Source: Rhodobacterales bacterium UBA5972 (GTDB taxonomy: Bacteria > Pseudomonadota > Alphaproteobacteria > Rhodobacterales > Rhodobacteraceae). Taken from it: a DNA stretch of 14,663 nucleotides. Position 1 is the first letter of the stretch. Every line of letters begins with the position of its first letter. The stretch lies in contig DJBQ01000186.1 of assembly GCA_002430125.1 (NCBI GenBank), positions 1 through 14,663 of the forward strand, in the 5' to 3' direction. Shown piece after piece: positions 14,581 through 14,663 of the stretch. A model generated the notes under the pieces. That model was not told where the DNA came from. It saw nothing but the letters and a program-made list of their open reading frames with translations, and ran no database searches. The translations under genes and the position numbers were made by a program.

Positions 14581-14663
14581 TCGCGGATTTCCGCTTAGGG
14601 CCCAGCTTGCATGAATGCCAAATTCGCCTAGCCCGTGGATACAAAAAACAAAGGCAGGATATC
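14561..14663. other. Right-edge sequence without an assignable gene
   Basis: About 100 bp to the window end. A small perfect inverted repeat GCGGA TT TCCGC lies at 14583-14594. A minus-strand frame stays open from the edge to a TAA at 14521-14523 (46 codons, no start in view), and a plus-strand ATG at 14615 is open to the edge (16 codons, no good ribosome site). The minus frame runs through the probable operator and uses several rare codons (CTA, AGG, ATA). I cannot tell whether either is a real gene end or start. Confidence 0.3.

Overview
The window looks like a chromosomal segment of an alphaproteobacterium, most likely a Rhodobacteraceae / Roseobacter-group member. The clues are a pyruvate dehydrogenase E1-beta carrying its own N-terminal lipoyl domain, an ftsB-like gene directly upstream of pdhA, a coiled-coil gene overlapping zapA, and a tryptophan-to-anthraniloyl-CoA catabolic operon. 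This placement is inference from gene content and protein style; no database was consulted.

Layout. (1) 1-2510, minus strand: pdhA, pdhB and the first 48 codons of pdhC, the pyruvate dehydrogenase complex, read leftwards off the window edge. (2) 2641-3192, minus strand: an FtsB/DivIC-type divisome protein and a 47-residue single-span membrane protein. (3) 3458-4523, plus strand: a coiled-coil protein (ZauP-like by position) overlapping zapA. (4) 4527-14467, minus strand: ten tightly packed genes, most joined by 1-8 nt overlaps or gaps of 0-14 nt, read as one operon in the order abmA, SDR, marR, crotonase, acyl-CoA dehydrogenase, abmG, kynU, kynA, hotdog thioesterase, RidA-like. (5) 14468-14663: the probable promoter/operator region of that operon, plus an unexplained right edge.

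How the genes work together. KynA opens the indole ring of tryptophan to N-formylkynurenine. After deformylation (no formamidase is visible here), KynU makes anthranilate plus alanine. AbmG activates anthranilate to 2-aminobenzoyl-CoA, and the two-domain flavoprotein AbmA hydroxylates and reduces it to a non-aromatic 2-amino-5-oxocyclohexenecarbonyl-CoA. The SDR, crotonase and acyl-CoA dehydrogenase probably carry the ring-derived CoA ester through a beta-oxidation-like route. The thioesterase, RidA-like protein and MarR regulator look like accessory and control functions. This is the aerobic CoA-dependent anthranilate route known from Azoarcus/Thauera, joined here to the kynurenine pathway in one transcription unit.

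The points I find most worth a second look are: a crotonase lacking both canonical catalytic glutamates, a RidA-like protein lacking the canonical active-site arginine, candidate operators over the abmA and pdhA promoters, the absent kynurenine formamidase, a 3-bp convergent junction between zapA and the catabolic operon, and the tiny conserved-looking membrane protein beside ftsB. No RNA genes, insertion sequences, CRISPR arrays or phage genes were seen. The longest stretch without a gene is 3193-3457 (265 bp).
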